A stretch of DNA of 64,000 bases, taken from the NCBI RefSeq assembly GCF_900149695.1, contig NZ_LT703006.1:124001-188000 (forward strand). The letters are read 5' to 3'. Each line of letters begins with the position of its first letter. Within the stretch, counting starts at the first letter, position 1. Origin of the DNA: Anderseniella sp. Alg231-50. Lineage in GTDB: Bacteria > Pseudomonadota > Alphaproteobacteria > Rhizobiales > Aestuariivirgaceae. The position numbers and the translations under genes are program-made. Under the pieces are notes generated by a model. That model ran no database searches. It was not told where the DNA came from and worked only from the letters and a program-made list of their open reading frames with translations. Below are positions 1-8,778 of this stretch, in pieces.

Positions 1-912
1 GCGCTGGAACACAAGGACACGCTGACCATCGGACGCAGTCACGCCATTCATGCCGAACCAACCACGTTCGGCCTGAAGCTGGCCCAGGCATACGCCGAGT
101 TTGCACGTTGCAGGGAGCGCCTGGAATTTGCCCGCAAGGAAGTTGCAACCTGTGCCATTTCCGGCGCGGTCGGCACCTTTGCCAATATCGACCCGGCCGT
201 CGAGGAACATGTGGCAAAGTCCATGGGGCTTGCAATCGAACCGGTGTCGACGCAGGTGATCCCGCGCGACCGGCATGCCATGTATTTCTCGGTGCTGGGT
301 GTCATCGCATCTTCAGTCGAGCGCCTGGCCACCGAGGTGCGACACCTGCAGCGCACAGAAGTTCTCGAAGTGGAAGAATTCTTCTCCGCCGGTCAGAAAG
401 GCTCGTCGGCCATGCCGCACAAGCGTAATCCCGTGCTGACCGAAAACCTGACAGGCCTCGCCCGCCTGGTGCGCTCTGCCGCCATGCCGGCCATGGAAAA
501 CGTGGCGCTGTGGCATGAGCGCGACATCTCGCATTCGTCTGTCGAGCGCGGCATCGGACCGGATGCCACGGTGCATCTCGATTTTGCCCTGCGCCGGCTG
601 ACCGGTGTCATCGACAAGCTGCTGGTCTATCCCGACAACATGCAGGCCAATCTCGACAGGCTCGGCGGGCTGGTGCATTCGCAGCGTGTGCTGCTGGCCC
701 TGACCCAGAACGGCGTCAGCCGGGAAGACAGCTATCGCCTGGTACAGCGCAACGCCATGCCGGTGTGGCGCGGTGAAGGCAATTTCCTGGACCTGCTGAA
801 AGCCGACGCGGATGTGAAGAAGGCCCTGTCCGATGCTGATCTGGAGGCCCTGTTCGACATGGGCTACCACACCAAGCATGTCGACACGATTTTCGCCCGC
901 GTTTTTGGCTAG
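1..912 (+). CDS. purB: Adenylosuccinate lyase, 3' part (5' end outside window)
   Basis: The reading frame is open from base 1 and ends with TAG at 910-912, so the first part of the gene lies upstream of the window. The enzyme cleaves SAICAR to AICAR and adenylosuccinate to AMP in purine synthesis. The fumarase/aspartase-superfamily signature loop is visible (KGSSAMPHKRNP, around bases 400-435), together with the early GRSHAIHAEPTTFG stretch that carries the catalytic His of the family. It converges on the gene at 914 with one base between the stop codons. More purine genes (purC, S, Q, L) follow later in the window. Confidence 0.95.
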   Translation, partial: ALEHKDTLTIGRSHAIHAEPTTFGLKLAQAYAEFARCRERLEFARKEVATCAISGAVGTFANIDPAVEEHVAKSMGLAIEPVSTQVIPRDRHAMYFSVLGVIASSVERLATEVRHLQRTEVLEVEEFFSAGQKGSSAMPHKRNPVLTENLTGLARLVRSAAMPAMENVALWHERDISHSSVERGIGPDATVHLDFALRRLTGVIDKLLVYPDNMQANLDRLGGLVHSQRVLLALTQNGVSREDSYRLVQRNAMPVWRGEGNFLDLLKADADVKKALSDADLEALFDMGYHTKHVDTIFARVFG

Positions 913-913
913 A

Positions 914-2710
914 TCAGGTTCTGCCGCCCCAGGCGCCCAGCGTGTGGGGATCGTCACTATCGAGCTCTGAACATCGCTGCTCAAGGCCTTCTGCATCGTC
1001 GATCAGGGCCGGCATGACGACGGCCAGCGCCTCGCGCACGTCCGCACTGCGAAGCGCATGCCTGAGCGCAACATGGTTGACCGCAACCGCCGCTCCCTGC
1101 TCTATCCAGGCATAGACCTCGCCGGTTGCCTGGTCAGCCAGCCTGACTGCATCCAGCCTGCGGAAACACTCCTTCAGAAAACCTGTATTGCGCTCCGGCG
1201 ACATGTCATCTTGTGACAGAAACACCTCGTCGCGCGATCCGGCGTCTACATTGACCCGTTTGTAGCGGTCCACATTCAGCATGGCCGGGATGTCGAAAAT
1301 GTTGATTTGGCCATTAATGCCAAATGCAACTGTGCGCGGCCTGTCACCTTTTTTCACCGAATTGTCGAGGAACTCGTAGTGCACCTGTTTTCCCTCGCGC
1401 AGCGCCCAGGTGAAAAACAGGCCCGGCATCCCCGAAAACGCTTCGATGTTATGATACAAAAGATCATCCACCGCCTTGTAGCGGCCAACCTGCTGCCCCC
1501 GCAGCCAGGCGCGTTCCACGGTTTCTGCCGGCGGCGTGATGACGAAAAACATGTACACGACGTCTCCAAACCGGGTCAGCAGCCGGCCGCCCTGCGCTTC
1601 ATTGGCCTGCGGCGAAAAACTGTCGAAGCGGAACCGGTCAATCAGCAGGTGCGGCATGTCTCCGCGCGCGGCTTTGGCCGCCATGTAGTCATCAAGCTTC
1701 AGGTCGACAATTTCCAGTTCATGGCCGGTCAACGAGCCTGCATAGCGGATCGCCTCATCGAGAGACGCATAGTCCAGCAGGTATTTGCGAAAGATGTCGG
1801 GGCTGATCAGGGCAAAATCCGTCCAGTCGAGGCCAAGCACTTCCGCCAGATGTTTTTGCTGCGGCCGCAGCGTGCTCTTGCCGGCGGCAGATGCACCCTT
1901 CACATTCATGATGACCGGTTTTTTCTGAGCCGGCAGAATCTTGAAACCTTCCGCCCGGGCTGCTCTGTGGACCAGTGCGGTAAGCCGGTCGCCAATGAAT
2001 TTGCTGCCATAGCCATTGCTGAAATCCCGCATGGCAAGCCCGGTCAGGAGCTCGGCGTCTCCCACCAGCCTCCCTCTTTTGCCGACAATGGCAGCAAGTG
2101 TCTGCGCCAGTGACTGATAGGCGGCTGCTTCTGCCGGGTCATCCGAAGCGGTTGCAGCGGCCAGCCATCGGGTGGCCAGTTCGTCTTCACGGCTTTCACG
2201 GTTTTGTGCCGGGTCTGATGCAGCCGCGCCGGTTTGCGTCCGCCCGATCAGCCGGGACAGCCAGCCACCCTGTCCGGCAGGCTTTGCGATGGCGGAGGCT
2301 GGGGAAAGTGCCGCTTCAATCTGCGCGTCAAACACCTGTCTGGCCCTGTCGCAAAGCCCGTCAAACGCCGCAACGATAGCGGTCCGCTCCGGTGCCACAT
2401 ATTTCGACACTATGATACCGACCATGCGACGGAAGTTAATGCCGAGATCCTCATAGACCTTGCCGTCGGGAACCGACAGTTCCGCCATCACGCGGATCAA
2501 CACCTCATGCACAATCAACCGTTCGGGGCGAAACGCCACCAGCGAATGGGGCGCAAGCCCGGTAAAGTCAGCCAGCTCGCGCGCCTGCTGCAAAGAGGTG
2601 AAAACATTCTCCGAACGATAGATCGTGGCCAGCGGCAAATACCGTTCCGGGATCGCAGAACTGATACCCGGAGACCAGGGACCCGGTTTTTCCGAAGGAG
2701 CGTCATTCAT
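914..2710 (-). CDS. Large P-loop (zeta-toxin/kinase-like) protein of unknown function
   Basis: A 598-residue protein. Residues 1-260 are mainly helical with no recognised motif. A clear Walker A loop (GASAAGKST, residues 272-280) opens a kinase-like domain with a Walker B-like LLIDRF around 355-360 and a basic patch ERAWLRGQQVGRYK near 399-412. This layout resembles zeta-toxin or AAA-type phosphotransferases that act on a small or peptide-linked substrate. No signal peptide or membrane segment is seen. It stands alone, convergent with purB and upstream of the L,D-transpeptidase on the same strand. The exact substrate cannot be inferred. Nucleotide binding is a fair inference; toxin activity is not supported by context, as no antitoxin partner is adjacent. 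Confidence 0.8.
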   Translation of the reverse strand: MNDAPSEKPGPWSPGISSAIPERYLPLATIYRSENVFTSLQQARELADFTGLAPHSLVAFRPERLIVHEVLIRVMAELSVPDGKVYEDLGINFRRMVGIIVSKYVAPERTAIVAAFDGLCDRARQVFDAQIEAALSPASAIAKPAGQGGWLSRLIGRTQTGAAASDPAQNRESREDELATRWLAAATASDDPAEAAAYQSLAQTLAAIVGKRGRLVGDAELLTGLAMRDFSNGYGSKFIGDRLTALVHRAARAEGFKILPAQKKPVIMNVKGASAAGKSTLRPQQKHLAEVLGLDWTDFALISPDIFRKYLLDYASLDEAIRYAGSLTGHELEIVDLKLDDYMAAKAARGDMPHLLIDRFRFDSFSPQANEAQGGRLLTRFGDVVYMFFVITPPAETVERAWLRGQQVGRYKAVDDLLYHNIEAFSGMPGLFFTWALREGKQVHYEFLDNSVKKGDRPRTVAFGINGQINIFDIPAMLNVDRYKRVNVDAGSRDEVFLSQDDMSPERNTGFLKECFRRLDAVRLADQATGEVYAWIEQGAAVAVNHVALRHALRSADVREALAVVMPALIDDAEGLEQRCSELDSDDPHTLGAWGGRT

Positions 2711-2744
2711 GGCGGGAGTTTACGTGAACTTTGCATTTGCCGGC

Positions 2745-2782
2745 AAAGAAAAACCCCGCAATCGTCCATGACGGTTGCGGGG
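2745..2782 (-). terminator. Rho-independent terminator of the L,D-transpeptidase gene
   Basis: Twelve-base-pair stem (2754-2765 with 2771-2782, one G-T pair, loop CCATG). Read on the minus strand it is followed by TTTTTCTTT. It lies 34 bases beyond the stop codon of the gene at 2816. Confidence 0.85.
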
Positions 2783-2815
2783 CTCTTATTCCCAATTCAA
2801 TCGGCAAGCTGCGGA

Positions 2816-3268
2816 TCAGTATCTCACCTTGATCACGGTATTCCGGCGGCCGTGCCGTTTGACCAGATTGTAGAATTTCCGGGCATTGGCGGTGCGCAGG
2901 CGAATACAGCCATGTGATGCCGGGCGGCCGAGACGCCGGACATAGTTGGTGCCGTGCACCGCATAGCCGCGATGATAGAACACCGAATACGGCATCGGCG
3001 AATAATCATATTTGCGGGAATAGTGCATCTTGGTGGTCCACTTTGGACGCCACGTGCCGGTCGGGGTACGGAACCCTTTACGGCCGGAAGAAATCTTCCA
3101 CCGGGCATAGGTCCTGCCGTTGACTTTCACGTGCATGGTTTGCGAGGACAAATCCACGCGCGCAACCACATCAGCCCGCGTTGCCGTTCCAGTAACCGCA
3201 ACCATGAAGCCTGCAATAACCATGACTGCAGACAGTCTATTCAGCAATATACGGATGGTTTTACTCAT
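2816..3268 (-). CDS. L,D-transpeptidase (YkuD fold), exported
   Basis: 150 residues: an N-terminal signal peptide (hydrophobic residues about 12-28, processed near ATRA-DV) and then a YkuD catalytic domain. The active-site block is complete: HGTN at 105-108 and SHGCIRL at 118-124, with Cys121 as nucleophile. Enzymes of this family make 3-3 peptidoglycan cross-links or anchor proteins to peptidoglycan in the periplasm. The protein is close to the minimal size of the family and has no LysM or other wall-binding domain. It is monocistronic, with its own terminator at 2745-2782. Confidence 0.92.
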   Translation of the reverse strand: MSKTIRILLNRLSAVMVIAGFMVAVTGTATRADVVARVDLSSQTMHVKVNGRTYARWKISSGRKGFRTPTGTWRPKWTTKMHYSRKYDYSPMPYSVFYHRGYAVHGTNYVRRLGRPASHGCIRLRTANARKFYNLVKRHGRRNTVIKVRY

Positions 3269-3394
3269 ACTTACGCCTCTAAGTTGGTGCCTCTACCTAT
3301 CTCTAGGGAAACATAAACGCCGGCGACTTGTACAGTCTTCCTCAACGAGATTCTGAAAAATTGATCAGCCGGCAGCCCGGCTTCGCGAATCCGA

Positions 3395-4645
3395 TCAGCT
3401 ATCATGCCGTTCGAACAGAAACTCCCGTCCGAGCTTGACTCGCGGTTCGCCGTTATAGGCGATTATGTCCGCAGTGGCATAGGTTTCGGTCAAGGTGGCA
3501 GGCAGGAAACTGCCGGTTCCGACGGTGTCGACGGGGGCCCGGGCCGCCCCCATGATCTGGCATTTCTGCGGGCTGAAACCTGAAGACGCAACAATTTGCG
3601 CCTTGTTGAATCCGGATTCATCAAGCTGCTCGCGCGTACGAATGATGTTTGCAACCGACACACCGGAGCCGAAGAGAACCCGGCGCACCTTGTCGACGAG
3701 AATGTTGCCGGGATCCAGTTGCATGGCGCGCGGACCCAGAACATGCTCCACGATATTGTACTCGCCATCCACGTCCAGCCAGTGTCCGACCGTGTCTATC
3801 GACTTGTCGTAATCAAGCCCTTCGGCAAACCGGCCACCATGGGTATCCAGCCGCACCCCCAGAGACTTGCCCTGCTTGTCCAGCTTTGCCTCGTTGAAGA
3901 ACCAGTCCGCCGTTCGCAGGCTGTCGGTAATTTCCTTGCCGTTGAAATCAACCAGCGCCACCAGATGGGTTATCTGCGGCAGGCGCTCGTTAAACATCTG
4001 CGTAGCTTTCAGAACGTCACCATCGGCATAGCCGACCAGCGCATGCGGCATGGTACCGATACCGGCCTTTGCCCCAAACATCGGCGCGGTGACATCCTGG
4101 GACGAGCCGACAAAGCCTTTGACATCCTTGTTGGCCTTGCGCGCCGCGGCAGACCCCACCGACGCGCCATAGGCTGCCAGCATGTTCATGTCGATGCCGG
4201 AACCATGGCGGGCGTGCATATCCATGAACGAAGCCCCCGGCAGGGCCATGCACATTTCATAGGCGTTGACGGCAGACACTGACGGGAAGCCGGTTTTCTG
4301 CAACAGCAGCGTTTCCACTTCAGACAATTTGGCCATCGGCCCGCGCACTTCCATCAGCTTGCGCTCGGCAGGCACAATGTCGCCATCGGTATAAAATCTT
4401 GTAACAGCGGCTTCCGGCACGATCGCCTTGATCAGCCGTTCTGCCGGCTCAAGCGCTGCAATGCAGCGCCGTCGCAGGAACACCGCATAGGTCACATCCA
4501 CATCGCCATTGGCCTCAACCACCATGCGGGTATTGGTGAAATACTTGTCGGTCATCTGCGAAACCGGCGCGGCGGCAAGACTGACCTCAACCAGACGGTC
4601 AATGGCCTTGTCGCGGGACAGGCTGTCGGGATTTTCTGATGTCAT
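3395..4645 (-). CDS. Nicotinate phosphoribosyltransferase-like protein
   Basis: 416 residues resembling the nicotinate/quinolinate phosphoribosyltransferase superfamily: SQMTDKYFTNTRMVVE near the N-terminus, RHGSGIDMNM around 144-153, the VRLDTHGG strand around 270-277 and a C-terminal GTGSFLP phosphate-binding turn. Such enzymes attach PRPP-derived ribose phosphate to nicotinate in NAD salvage. The sequence seems to belong to a divergent branch rather than classic PncB, so substrate preference (nicotinate against a related base) is uncertain. No NAD-pathway genes are next to it. It is transcribed toward the L,D-transpeptidase with a 126-base gap. Confidence 0.82.
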   Translation of the reverse strand: MTSENPDSLSRDKAIDRLVEVSLAAAPVSQMTDKYFTNTRMVVEANGDVDVTYAVFLRRRCIAALEPAERLIKAIVPEAAVTRFYTDGDIVPAERKLMEVRGPMAKLSEVETLLLQKTGFPSVSAVNAYEMCMALPGASFMDMHARHGSGIDMNMLAAYGASVGSAAARKANKDVKGFVGSSQDVTAPMFGAKAGIGTMPHALVGYADGDVLKATQMFNERLPQITHLVALVDFNGKEITDSLRTADWFFNEAKLDKQGKSLGVRLDTHGGRFAEGLDYDKSIDTVGHWLDVDGEYNIVEHVLGPRAMQLDPGNILVDKVRRVLFGSGVSVANIIRTREQLDESGFNKAQIVASSGFSPQKCQIMGAARAPVDTVGTGSFLPATLTETYATADIIAYNGEPRVKLGREFLFERHDS

Positions 4646-4742
4646 GGAGATGGCGGGCCTTGGCAGGTGGATAAAACACTAACACCAGCCAATCATGACC
4701 TCATACAGGCAAACACGTCAATGGACATGCAGTATGGGATGC

Positions 4743-5300
4743 CTACTCGACAGCAATCACGAACACCGACCAGACCCAGCGCCCCTCGACATCTGAGTTG
4801 ACGGTCTTGCCGGCTGTATCATGCATCAGCCATGCCGGCCCGCGTCCGCCGATGCCGATCGGCTTGCCGTCGACTGCGATCGCCAGAATCCAGTTCTGGG
4901 CCTGCCGGTCAGCCGCTTCGAACTCAATCGTGTAGCCGTCCAGTGCCACAACCGACAACTTGGCATCTGGTGCCGCACCTGCTGCTTTCATGACGTCACC
5001 AAGCGCCGGGCCTGTTGCACTGAGCGCTGCGGGCCATTCCTCAGCTTTGGCTTTGACCGTCACCTGGGGCAATGCGGCAAGATCGGCATAGGTGAACTCA
5101 AACGCCTTTGAAAACTCCTTTTCGCGAAACTTGAAAAATGCATCCGGGAACGGGTCAAACCGGGGCCGGTTTGAATTTTCAATCTTGCCGATGACTGTGA
5201 GTTGCGCGGGCTCGGCGGCTATGGCCGGGAGCTGACCTGAAACCATCGCACCAATGGTAAATATCAACCCGGCAACCAGTGACATAATACGTATTTGCAT
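4743..5300 (-). CDS. Exported molybdopterin-oxidoreductase-like domain protein
   Basis: 185 residues with a signal peptide (hydrophobic core about 7-22, cleavage near AIAAEP). The mature part resembles the small 'oxidoreductase molybdopterin-binding' domain seen as a stand-alone periplasmic protein: FTYADLAALPQVTVK, GPALGDVMKAAG, VALDGYTIEF and GGRGPAWLM. The long sulfite-oxidase cofactor-binding region and its conserved Cys are not evident, so it probably does not carry the cofactor on its own. Its role is unknown; a sensory or accessory part in the periplasm is possible. Confidence 0.7.
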   Translation of the reverse strand: MQIRIMSLVAGLIFTIGAMVSGQLPAIAAEPAQLTVIGKIENSNRPRFDPFPDAFFKFREKEFSKAFEFTYADLAALPQVTVKAKAEEWPAALSATGPALGDVMKAAGAAPDAKLSVVALDGYTIEFEAADRQAQNWILAIAVDGKPIGIGGRGPAWLMHDTAGKTVNSDVEGRWVWSVFVIAVE

Positions 5301-5457
5301 CCCGTTTTCTCCCGGTCAGGTGTTCGCTGCAGACTCGTTTCCACAGCACCATATGCGGTGATGACGCCTGGTAAAAGAGAATTGCGATGACTGCTGATTA
5401 TTACCTGCCGGTGACGACGACAACTGCCGCCAGGGTCTTATCGGCAAATGGTCCGGC

Positions 5458-5691
5458 TTATCCCGGTTTCGTGAGGTCGGAGCGTTCCAGACCAATATCC
5501 CTGAGCACGTGGTCATTGAGATGGCTGGTGTCGAGATAGCCGGTTCCGGCATTTGCCTTGCGCCGGAAACGGTCTGCCAACAACGCCATTTCAGCGCCCT
5601 TGCCTGACAGGATCGCGAACACTTTCTGGCCATGGGTTACGGAAACAGACTCATTTCGGCTGCGGTTTCGGAACAGTGTCGCCATCGACAT
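5458..5691 (-). CDS. Small DUF1127-type protein
   Basis: About 77 residues when started at the ATG at 5689-5691, which has AAGGA eight bases upstream; an open frame extends further, to 5739, without better support. The C-terminus carries the DUF1127 signature: LNDHVLRDIGLERSDL. Proteins of this family are small, basic and common in alphaproteobacteria, where some are linked to phosphate metabolism or RNA turnover. Here the signature motif lies at the very end and the N-terminal part is unusual. A second DUF1127 gene lies at 12406. Confidence 0.75.
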   Translation of the reverse strand: MSMATLFRNRSRNESVSVTHGQKVFAILSGKGAEMALLADRFRRKANAGTGYLDTSHLNDHVLRDIGLERSDLTKPG

Positions 5692-5897
5692 CAGTTTGGT
5701 CCTTGTTGTTCTCGGTGTTGGTTTGCACCCCCCAGACAACAGCCCTGTTCTAGTTCAACGCGCACAACCGCTATGTGGTAATTCTCACCAAGGCCGGTAT
5801 CTGATTTTCAAACCGGGCCATGTTGAGCGCGACACATGGCGGCAGGTGCCTGCACATCCCTTGACCGCAGGCCTCGCAATCCGTCAGGTGAAGGTTC

Positions 5898-6938
5898 TTG
5901 GAATCAGGAACACAGACCTTGGAAAAAGATCAACGACTGGACACAATTACGACGGACGACGTCAAAGATGCAGTCGCCGCCGGTGTGCTGCCTCAGCAAC
6001 ATGCACAGGCGCTGTTGGCATTCGTTGCGCAGTCGAGGCAGTCGCCATCACGGCCAGACGAGGAATCTTTCCGGTTCATCCGCAGTTTCAACGATGTTTT
6101 CGTCACCATCGCCATTGCACTGGTGCTGTTTGCCCTGAACAGCCTGCTGTCAGGAATTTCAGAAACGGTTTCGATGCTCGCCATAGCGGCAGGCAGCTGG
6201 GCAATGGCGGAGTACTTCACCCGCCGTCGCCGCATGGCGTTTCCCAGCATTGTCCTGCTCGGCACATTTGTCATCGGTGTCTTTTTCGCCGCCGGTGAGC
6301 TGTTGAGTCTTTCCGCGAGCAGCGATGATACCGCTACGGCTGGTGGCGCCATTGCCGCAGCAGTGGCTGCAGGCGCCCACTGGCTGCGCTTCCACGTGCC
6401 GATCACCGTCGCAGCCGGCATGGCTGCGCTTGTCGTCTTTGCCATGGCACTGTTCGGCCTGGACAGCACTCCGTCTGTGGTGATGTTGGCGGGTGGACTG
6501 GTGACCCTGGCGGTCGCCATGTTGTTCGACACCCGGGATCGGCAACGGCTGACACGCAAGGCCGACATCGCGTTCTGGCTGCACATGCTGGCCGCACCCC
6601 TGATTGTGCACGGCCTGTTTACAATGCTTGGCATCCTGACCGGCAGCCTGAGCAGCGCCCAAGCCGGCGCAGTGCTGGCATTTTATGTGGCATTTGGACT
6701 GCTCGCCCTGATCATCGACAGGCGCGCCCTTCTGGTATCGTCCCTGATCTACGTACTCTATGCCGCCAGCACCCTCATCGCCAGTTCAGGTTTCCAGGAT
6801 TACAGCTCAGGCATCACTGCACTGGCTATTGGCGTCTTCCTGCTCTTGCTGAGCGCCGGCTGGTCACACTTGCGCGCGCTGGTGGTGAAGATAATTCCGC
6901 AGGCGATACGAGACCTTGTACCACCCGCAGCAGCGTAG
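5898..6938 (+). CDS. Multi-pass membrane protein of unknown function
   Basis: 346 residues. A soluble N-terminus of about 65 residues (with TTDDVKDAVAAGVLPQQHAQALLAFV, like a short helical DUF2157-type head) is followed by roughly nine to ten hydrophobic segments up to residue 330. The architecture resembles DUF2157-type inner-membrane proteins. No transporter or enzyme motif was seen. The gene stands alone, 122 bases before the haemoglobin open frame. The start at 5898 is weakly supported and a later start is possible. Confidence 0.75.
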   Translation: MESGTQTLEKDQRLDTITTDDVKDAVAAGVLPQQHAQALLAFVAQSRQSPSRPDEESFRFIRSFNDVFVTIAIALVLFALNSLLSGISETVSMLAIAAGSWAMAEYFTRRRRMAFPSIVLLGTFVIGVFFAAGELLSLSASSDDTATAGGAIAAAVAAGAHWLRFHVPITVAAGMAALVVFAMALFGLDSTPSVVMLAGGLVTLAVAMLFDTRDRQRLTRKADIAFWLHMLAAPLIVHGLFTMLGILTGSLSSAQAGAVLAFYVAFGLLALIIDRRALLVSSLIYVLYAASTLIASSGFQDYSSGITALAIGVFLLLLSAGWSHLRALVVKIIPQAIRDLVPPAAA

Positions 6939-7067
6939 AGCCGGCACTGCAAGCTTCCGTCAGGTTGGTTGATGCAGTTCAGAAATCCGCACCCCGCAGC
7001 TGCAGGGCCAAGATCACAATGGTTTATAATATATATCTAAAATGCATGTATTGAATCGTCGTGCTTT

Positions 7068-7090
7068 ATGATGCATATAAAATACATCTT
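7068..7090. promoter_or_regulatory. NsrR-like operator upstream of truncated haemoglobin
   Basis: A 23-base palindrome with half-sites GATGCAT and ATACATC around an AT-rich centre. It matches the known NsrR consensus (AAGATGCAT-TTA-type, 11-1-11 inverted repeat) at 20 of 23 positions by eye. A degenerate extra half-site (AAAATGCAT) lies at 7039-7047. The site sits 24 bases before the haemoglobin start codon, where a bound repressor would block transcription. NsrR is an Fe-S, nitric-oxide-sensing repressor; its gene is not in this window. Confidence 0.7.
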
Positions 7091-7114
7091 TTAAAGACAA
7101 GTAGGCGATCAGCC

Positions 7115-7585
7115 ATGCAAACAGAGTGCGTACACCCCATGCCAGACCAGGAACAATCTCCCGCGCAACGTCATCGCGAACATGTCCAGCGAGAGGCGCT
7201 CAAAATCGGCATCGATGAGGACTATATCTCGGTTCTGGTCGACACCTTCTATGATCGTATCCGCAGCCACGAGGTGCTGGGGCCGATTTTTGCAGACGCA
7301 ATCGGCTGCAACTGGCAACCGCATCTGGAAAAGATGAAACAGTTCTGGTCTTCAGTTGCCAGAAACACCGGCCATTACAGCGGCAAGCCTGTTCCTGCAC
7401 ATCAAAAGCTCACACAAGTTCAGCAGGACCATTTCACCATATGGCTGGACCTGTTCAGGCAAACCCTGGCCGACACCGCCCCTACCCCGCAGGCAGCGGA
7501 TTATTTCATGGAGCGGGCACAGAGGATCGCGCGCAGTCTGCAGATGGCCATGTTTGACAGGCCCGGGTCGTTTGCTGACGTTTGA
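7115..7585 (+). CDS. Group III truncated haemoglobin
   Basis: 156 residues from the ATG at 7115. An in-frame GTG at 7061 would place the operator at 7068-7090 inside the gene and is rejected. Family features are seen: VLVDTFYDRIRSHEVLGPIF, the aromatic-rich WQPHLEKMKQFWSS helix, and the proximal-His segment VPAHQKL. Such globins bind O2 or NO in the cytoplasm and are often induced by nitrosative stress. The NsrR-like palindrome directly upstream fits an NO-detoxifying or NO-sensing role. Monocistronic, facing the convergent gene that ends at 7615. Confidence 0.9.
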   Translation: MQTECVHPMPDQEQSPAQRHREHVQREALKIGIDEDYISVLVDTFYDRIRSHEVLGPIFADAIGCNWQPHLEKMKQFWSSVARNTGHYSGKPVPAHQKLTQVQQDHFTIWLDLFRQTLADTAPTPQAADYFMERAQRIARSLQMAMFDRPGSFADV

Positions 7586-7614
7586 GACACGGCAACCGTG
7601 GACCTGGCCAAGGT

Positions 7615-7944
7615 TCAACTGTCCTGCCAGCAGATGAAAACCGGGTCATCGACCATTGCATAGGCAATGTGGTGGGTCGCATCCGCAGACATGCCGTTCA
7701 GTGCGATGTAATCCACCGCGGCATCTGCCTGCGCGCGGTCTCGAAAGCTCATGATCGAGAAATAGTGATGGTTTCGTTCGCTGTCGGTATCGAGAATGGT
7801 ATCGTCCTGCCTGATGCCGACCGGGCTGGCGCTTTCAACAAGATCCAGTTCCTGCAGGTGCACCGCAAAATCCGCAAACGCCTTGCGGAAGTCAGCCAGT
7901 TGAAACTCCGGTTTCAGGTTGAAGCAGGACAACATGTGAAACAT
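7615..7944 (-). CDS. Small conserved protein, function unknown (operon with aldolase)
   Basis: 109 residues from the ATG at 7942-7944, chosen because GAGGTG stands nine bases upstream; an earlier in-frame start at 7983 lacks a ribosome site. The sequence (MFHMLSCFNL..., HHYFSIMSFRDRAQADAAVDYI) has the pattern of a small ferredoxin-like or Dabb-type alpha/beta fold, without catalytic motifs I can name. It follows the HpcH/HpaI aldolase gene on the same strand after 54 bases and is probably co-transcribed with it. Confidence 0.75.
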   Translation of the reverse strand: MFHMLSCFNLKPEFQLADFRKAFADFAVHLQELDLVESASPVGIRQDDTILDTDSERNHHYFSIMSFRDRAQADAAVDYIALNGMSADATHHIAYAMVDDPVFICWQDS

Positions 7945-7998
7945 GGGCGGATTCACCTCGCGGTTGCTTTGCGCGCCAGGCAACTGCCGGCCGGATAT

Positions 7999-8775
7999 CT
8001 AGATATCACCCAGCACTGCCCCGGCGCCGGCCGCAATCAGACCTGCATCGCTCGTGGCCGACACCAGGTTGAACCCCAGGGCCGCAAAGCCTTTTGCCTG
8101 CTCGGCGCCGGACGCATAAATGCCGGATATCTTTCCATGCTTGCGCGCGCTCGCGACAATTTTCGGCAAGGCGTCGATCACGTCCGGATCATTGGCGCCG
8201 CCCACCTTGCCGCCTGACAGGTTTATCGACAGGTCATAAGGCCCGACAAACACGCCGTCGATGCCATCCACGCCGAGAATGTCGTCAAGGTTGGAGATCG
8301 CTTCCACCGTCTCGACCATGGCCAGCACACAGGTCAGATCATTGGCGGCGCTCAGATAGGATTGCCCATCCATACCCCACAGCTCAAGTGCCTGTGCCGG
8401 CCCGAAGCTGCGCGAGGCAAGCGGCGGATACCTGGTCGCGTCCACCAGACGGACGGCATCGTTCACGGTGTTGATCATCGGCGCGATGATCACCGCAGCC
8501 CCTGCATCAAGCGCCCGTGCCGCCATGCCGAAATCATCCAGCGGCGGACGCATCATGGGAATGCCGCCGGCGCGTCCTGTGGCCTGCACCACAAGGCGCA
8601 TCTCGTCATAACTGAAGAAACCGTGCTGCATGTCAGCCAGGACACCGGCAAACCCGCCGCGCACCATCGCAGCCGCCTGGCCTTCGCCGGGCATCTGGCA
8701 CCAGGTTACATATACCGGGCCGTCGTCAGCCTCGGCCAGGCGTGTCTTCAGCGATAACAGGTGGGAAAACGCCAA
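7999..8775 (-). CDS. HpcH/HpaI-family class II aldolase
   Basis: 258 residues with a TIM-barrel aldolase pattern: GVLADMQHGFFSYDEM (metal/substrate loop), GIPMMRPP, AAVIIAPMINTVNDA, VLAMVETVEAISNLDDI and GVFVGPYDLSINL. The family performs metal-dependent reversible aldol cleavage of pyruvate-type substrates such as 4-hydroxy-2-oxoheptanedioate; the exact substrate is unknown. It is the middle gene of a run: the ATPase inhibitor gene lies 3 bases upstream and the small gene ending at 7615 lies downstream. Confidence 0.9.
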   Translation of the reverse strand: MAFSHLLSLKTRLAEADDGPVYVTWCQMPGEGQAAAMVRGGFAGVLADMQHGFFSYDEMRLVVQATGRAGGIPMMRPPLDDFGMAARALDAGAAVIIAPMINTVNDAVRLVDATRYPPLASRSFGPAQALELWGMDGQSYLSAANDLTCVLAMVETVEAISNLDDILGVDGIDGVFVGPYDLSINLSGGKVGGANDPDVIDALPKIVASARKHGKISGIYASGAEQAKGFAALGFNLVSATSDAGLIAAGAGAVLGDI

Positions 8776-8778
8776 AGC

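Noticed and set aside
914-2710. Calling the large P-loop protein a toxin-antitoxin zeta toxin
   Set aside because: No epsilon-like antitoxin gene is adjacent, the protein is much larger than zeta toxins, and the neighbours are housekeeping genes.
1307-2917. Several long plus-strand frames over the P-loop protein gene
   Set aside because: The minus-strand frame has Walker motifs and a coherent protein; the plus-strand frames overlap each other and have no motifs.
7061-7114. Earlier GTG start for the truncated haemoglobin
   Set aside because: It would put the NsrR-like operator in the coding region and has no ribosome site; the ATG at 7115 fits family length.
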